DNA from: Acetivibrio sp964564015
GTDB lineage: Bacteria > Bacillota > Clostridia > Acetivibrionales > Acetivibrionaceae
Direction of reading: 5' to 3'
DNA length: 64,000 bases
NCBI GenBank assembly: GCA_964564015.1
Contig: CAZLZR010000010.1
Location: 30,953 to 94,952 of the forward strand
In this document: positions 62,291 to 64,000 of the stretch, piece after piece
Numbering within the stretch: position 1 is the stretch's first letter
How the letters are laid out: each line of letters starts with the position of its first letter
Notes under the pieces: model-generated
The model's input: the letters and a program-made list of their open reading frames with translations, nothing else
What the model was told of the DNA's origin: nothing
Databases searched by the model: none
Made by a program: the position numbers and the translations under genes

Positions 62291-62318
62291 AAAGCACTCT
62301 TTACCAGGGTGCTTTTTT
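62291..62318 (+). terminator. Terminator at the right end of the element
   Basis: AAAGCACTCT / AGGGTGCTTT stem (one G-U pair), 5-base loop and TTTT tail, just after the last element gene. Confidence 0.85.
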
Positions 62319-62395
62319 AGTGCCTATCTGATGAATTAATAGAGTGATAGATGTTTAGTGGTATGGTTAAAACAGCTCACAGCGGATCAAGAAAT

Positions 62396-62415
62396 TGACT
62401 ACTATTTGACTACTA
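62396..62415. repeat. Right arm-type repeat of the element
   Basis: Exact 20-base match to 49078-49097 (two TGACTACTA units), about 115 bases inside attR. Confidence 0.7.
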
Positions 62416-62530
62416 CTGATAAAAATAGTAGCCAAAAAACACCCTAAAATACAAAAGGATAAAAATAACAAATGGCTTGATATAAGTACTTACAAGCATA
62501 TACCAAAGGTTGCAAAAAGCAAAATTTGGC

Positions 62531-62576
62531 ACTTCTAATCCGTTGGCCGGACGTTCGAGTCGTCTCAGGCAGGCCA
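62531..62576. other. attR, with tRNA-Arg 3' fragment
   Basis: Right copy of the 46-bp repeat: the original host tRNA-Arg 3' end, now without the 5' half. It is followed by a terminator-like remnant (62581-62620) similar to that after the intact tRNA. Confidence 0.93.
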
Positions 62577-62814
62577 CTTGAAAGCTTAGAATAGTAAACG
62601 TTCTAGGCTTTTGTTATATCTTGGGTTTGGTTTGCGTAAGATCAAAATGGGTGCTATTTGGGGTCTAACTTTAATATATCAATTGTTACCTCATGATCTG
62701 CAATTTTTCTTTGCTTCCTTGAGTTATGCCTCTAATTCTGTTATTTTTACTTTATTAGTATCTTGCTTGTCATTTTTATTCCAAATTATATATTTAAAAA
62801 ATGAAATTTAAGCC

Positions 62815-62843
62815 TTCAACAAATTTTTGACTTATGATATAAT
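62815..62843 (+). promoter_or_regulatory. Promoter of the coiled-coil gene
   Basis: TTCAAC (62815-62820), a 17-base spacer and TATAAT (62838-62843), 29 bases before the ATG. The -35 is weak and the -10 strong. Confidence 0.5.
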
Positions 62844-62872
62844 CTAGCCACAAGGTACAGGAGGTAAATAAG

Positions 62873-63139
62873 ATGGAAGATAAATCTTTCGAGTTACTTG
62901 AGAGGATGTACAGTGAGTTTGCCGTGTTCCGGAAGGAAACAACTGAAAAGTTGGATGATCTGAAGAAAGATGTGCTGCGAATTGAGAATGACCGTGGAAA
63001 GAAACTAGAAGCTTTATTTGATGGCTATAAACAGCACGAAAGAATGCTTGATACTATTGAACAAAAAGTTGATAACATATCTGAAAAAGTAGAACGGCAT
63101 GATATCAAAATTCAAGTAATTGAAGTTGGCCGAAAGTAA
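62873..63139 (+). CDS. Small coiled-coil protein
   Basis: 88 residues behind CAGGAGGT. Almost wholly heptad-like and charged (FELLERMYSEFAVFRKETTEKLDDLKKD; DTIEQKVDNISEKVERHDIKIQVIE), no membrane segment. Similar short coiled-coil proteins are common single genes in Clostridia; function unknown. First host gene right of the element. Confidence 0.75.
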   Translation: MEDKSFELLERMYSEFAVFRKETTEKLDDLKKDVLRIENDRGKKLEALFDGYKQHERMLDTIEQKVDNISEKVERHDIKIQVIEVGRK

Positions 63140-63557
63140 GTTCTAATCAGATATTTAAAGAATTCAAAGAATTTAAATATTTCTAACAAGCCAGTTCCAC
63201 CCGAACTGTAAAATATGATAAAATTGCGAATAAAAAAGAGACTGTCTCTAACCAAAAGTTAAATTCAAAGGCAAGTCATAAATAATTTGCAAAATGATAT
63301 TTTAAATAAATACAGGAATGTCAATGAGTGTATAGAGAATATTTCGAAGTTCCGGTGCTGCTTGCATCTACTTGTCATCTGAAACCCCTACAAAAATTAT
63401 GTAAATTGTAAAACATCCTTGAATAGAGCATTTCAGTCTGTATGTGATATTTTCAACGGGAATTTAGGTTTAGGTGTTAATATTTACCTTTTTTTGGCCG
63501 ATATTCTTAATGCTGGTAGTATAATTATTCATCATTCTACGGATGGGAGATGGATAA
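63140..63557. other. Intergenic stretch before the flagellin fragment
   Basis: About 418 bases. Apart from the sigma-D-like promoter at its right end, no gene or known element was recognised. Confidence 0.55.
63477..63504 (+). promoter_or_regulatory. Sigma-D (sigma-28)-like flagellar promoter
   Basis: TTAA (63477-63480), a 16-base spacer and GCCGATAT (63497-63504), close to the TAAA-N15-GCCGATAA consensus of flagellin genes, 53 bases ahead of the flagellin start. Confidence 0.65.
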
Positions 63558-63971
63558 ATGAGGATAAGTAATAATATTAGCTCTATTAATGCATGTCGCT
63601 TAAATGGTATTAATAATATGAACAAACAGAAATCCTTAAGCAAATTATCGTCAGGTTTGAGAATCAATTCTGCTGCTGACGATGCTGCAGGATTGTCTAT
63701 ATCTGAAAAGATGAGAGGACAAATTCGAGGCCTAAATCGAGGCAGCACCAATATTCAGGATGGAATATCTCTTATATAAGTAGCAGATGGTGCACTAAAT
63801 GAAGTGCATTCATTACTCCAAAGGGGCAGAGAACTTTCTGTCCAAGGAGCAAATGATACGCTGACTGCATATGATAAAAGAATGATTCAGGAAGAAGTAG
63901 ATCAAATTATATCTGAAATAGACCAAATAGCAAATTATACCGAGTTTAATAACTCAACTTTCCCACTGTAA
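63558..63971 (+). pseudogene. Flagellin N-terminal fragment with nonsense codons
   Basis: GGGAGATGG lies before the ATG. The frame opens with the flagellin D0/D1 signature (MRISNNISSINACRLNG; LSKLSSGLRINSAADDAAGLSISEKMRGQIRGL, seen in parts) and hits TAA at 63777-63779 after DGISLI, where a Gln codon (CAA) is usual. It then reads on as VADGALNEVHSLLQRGRELS and DQIANYTEF to a second stop at 63969. The rest of the gene is not recognisable in the window. A decayed flagellin copy. Confidence 0.88.
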
Positions 63972-64000
63972 ATTTGTCAGCTTAGCCTTGAAATAAGCGG

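Larger units (their letters stand above)
48960..62576. mobile_element. 13.6-kb phage satellite (PICI-like) or prophage remnant in tRNA-Arg
   Basis: Bounded by a perfect 46-bp direct repeat (tRNA 3' end). Contents in order: small reverse-strand genes and an RHH regulator, tyrosine integrase, XRE repressor divergent from an XRE/Cro-like gene, Xis/AlpA-like HTH, primase-VapE helicase, repeat-rich candidate origin, sigma-like regulator, structured intergenic region, tail-related genes, small terminase subunit and a broken second sigma gene. No large terminase, portal, protease, capsid, tape measure, holin or lysin is present. The set int/stl-like/rpr-like/xis/pri-rep/ori/terS is that of phage-inducible chromosomal islands. 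A phage with a central deletion is the alternative. Confidence 0.85.

Noticed and set aside
62611..62811. 66-codon hydrophobic frame right of attR
   Set aside because: It starts inside the terminator remnant with no ribosome binding site, and the hydrophobicity follows from T-rich sequence. It may be a remnant but cannot be supported.
1..64000. CRISPR array
   Set aside because: No regularly spaced direct repeats with unique spacers were seen; the repeats found are the att, arm, operator and intergenic copies described.

Overview
The window is chromosomal DNA of an AT-rich, Gram-positive, spore-forming member of the Clostridia. The evidence is strong purine-rich ribosome binding sites, frequent TTG and GTG starts, a GerMN spore protein, IreB, DUF1292, DUF4364 and DUF3048 proteins, an L21-leader/Prp/L27 locus and clostridial gene order. 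A membrane-anchored family 3 cellulose-binding module (CBM3) and Thr/Pro-rich linkers point to a cellulolytic clostridium of the Acetivibrio/Hungateiclostridium/Ruminiclostridium type. The lineage is an inference; no species is claimed.

Layout of the chromosome part (1-48.9 kb). Lower glycolysis comes first (pgk partial, tpiA, gpmI, eno), interrupted by an SDR oxidoreductase, a GtrA-like protein, a DUF4349 lipoprotein and the CBM3 protein. Then come secG, an HD phosphohydrolase, rnr, an HPr-like protein, mtaB, ireB, an aldo/keto reductase, ruvX and DUF1292/DUF3048 proteins. A conserved translation/RNA cluster follows: two radical SAM-linked genes, rng, the L21 leader, rplU, prp, rpmA, obgE and yhbY. 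Next are a QueG-like protein, a degenerate receiver, an LTA synthase-like enzyme, a polysaccharide deacetylase, argGH (reverse strand), ruvCAB-queH, a PilM-like ATPase, a very large multi-AMIN cell-wall amidase, galE, a GerMN lipoprotein, rph-rdgB and tRNA-Gly/tRNA-Arg.

Mobile region (48.96-62.58 kb). A 13.6-kb element sits in the 3' end of tRNA-Arg(TCT), bounded by perfect 46-bp direct repeats, with matching arm-type repeats just inside each end. It carries a tyrosine integrase, a divergent pair of XRE regulators with back-to-back consensus promoters, an Xis/AlpA-like HTH protein, a primase/VapE-type helicase, a repeat-rich inverted-repeat region that looks like a replication origin, sigma-like regulators, a tail hub/baseplate-like protein and a small terminase subunit. 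It has no large terminase, portal, capsid, holin or lysin. This is the layout of a phage-inducible chromosomal island (phage satellite). A deletion-derived prophage remnant is the main alternative. One late sigma-like gene is broken by a single in-frame amber codon.

Right flank (62.6-64 kb): a small coiled-coil protein and a flagellin pseudogene that still has a sigma-D-like promoter.
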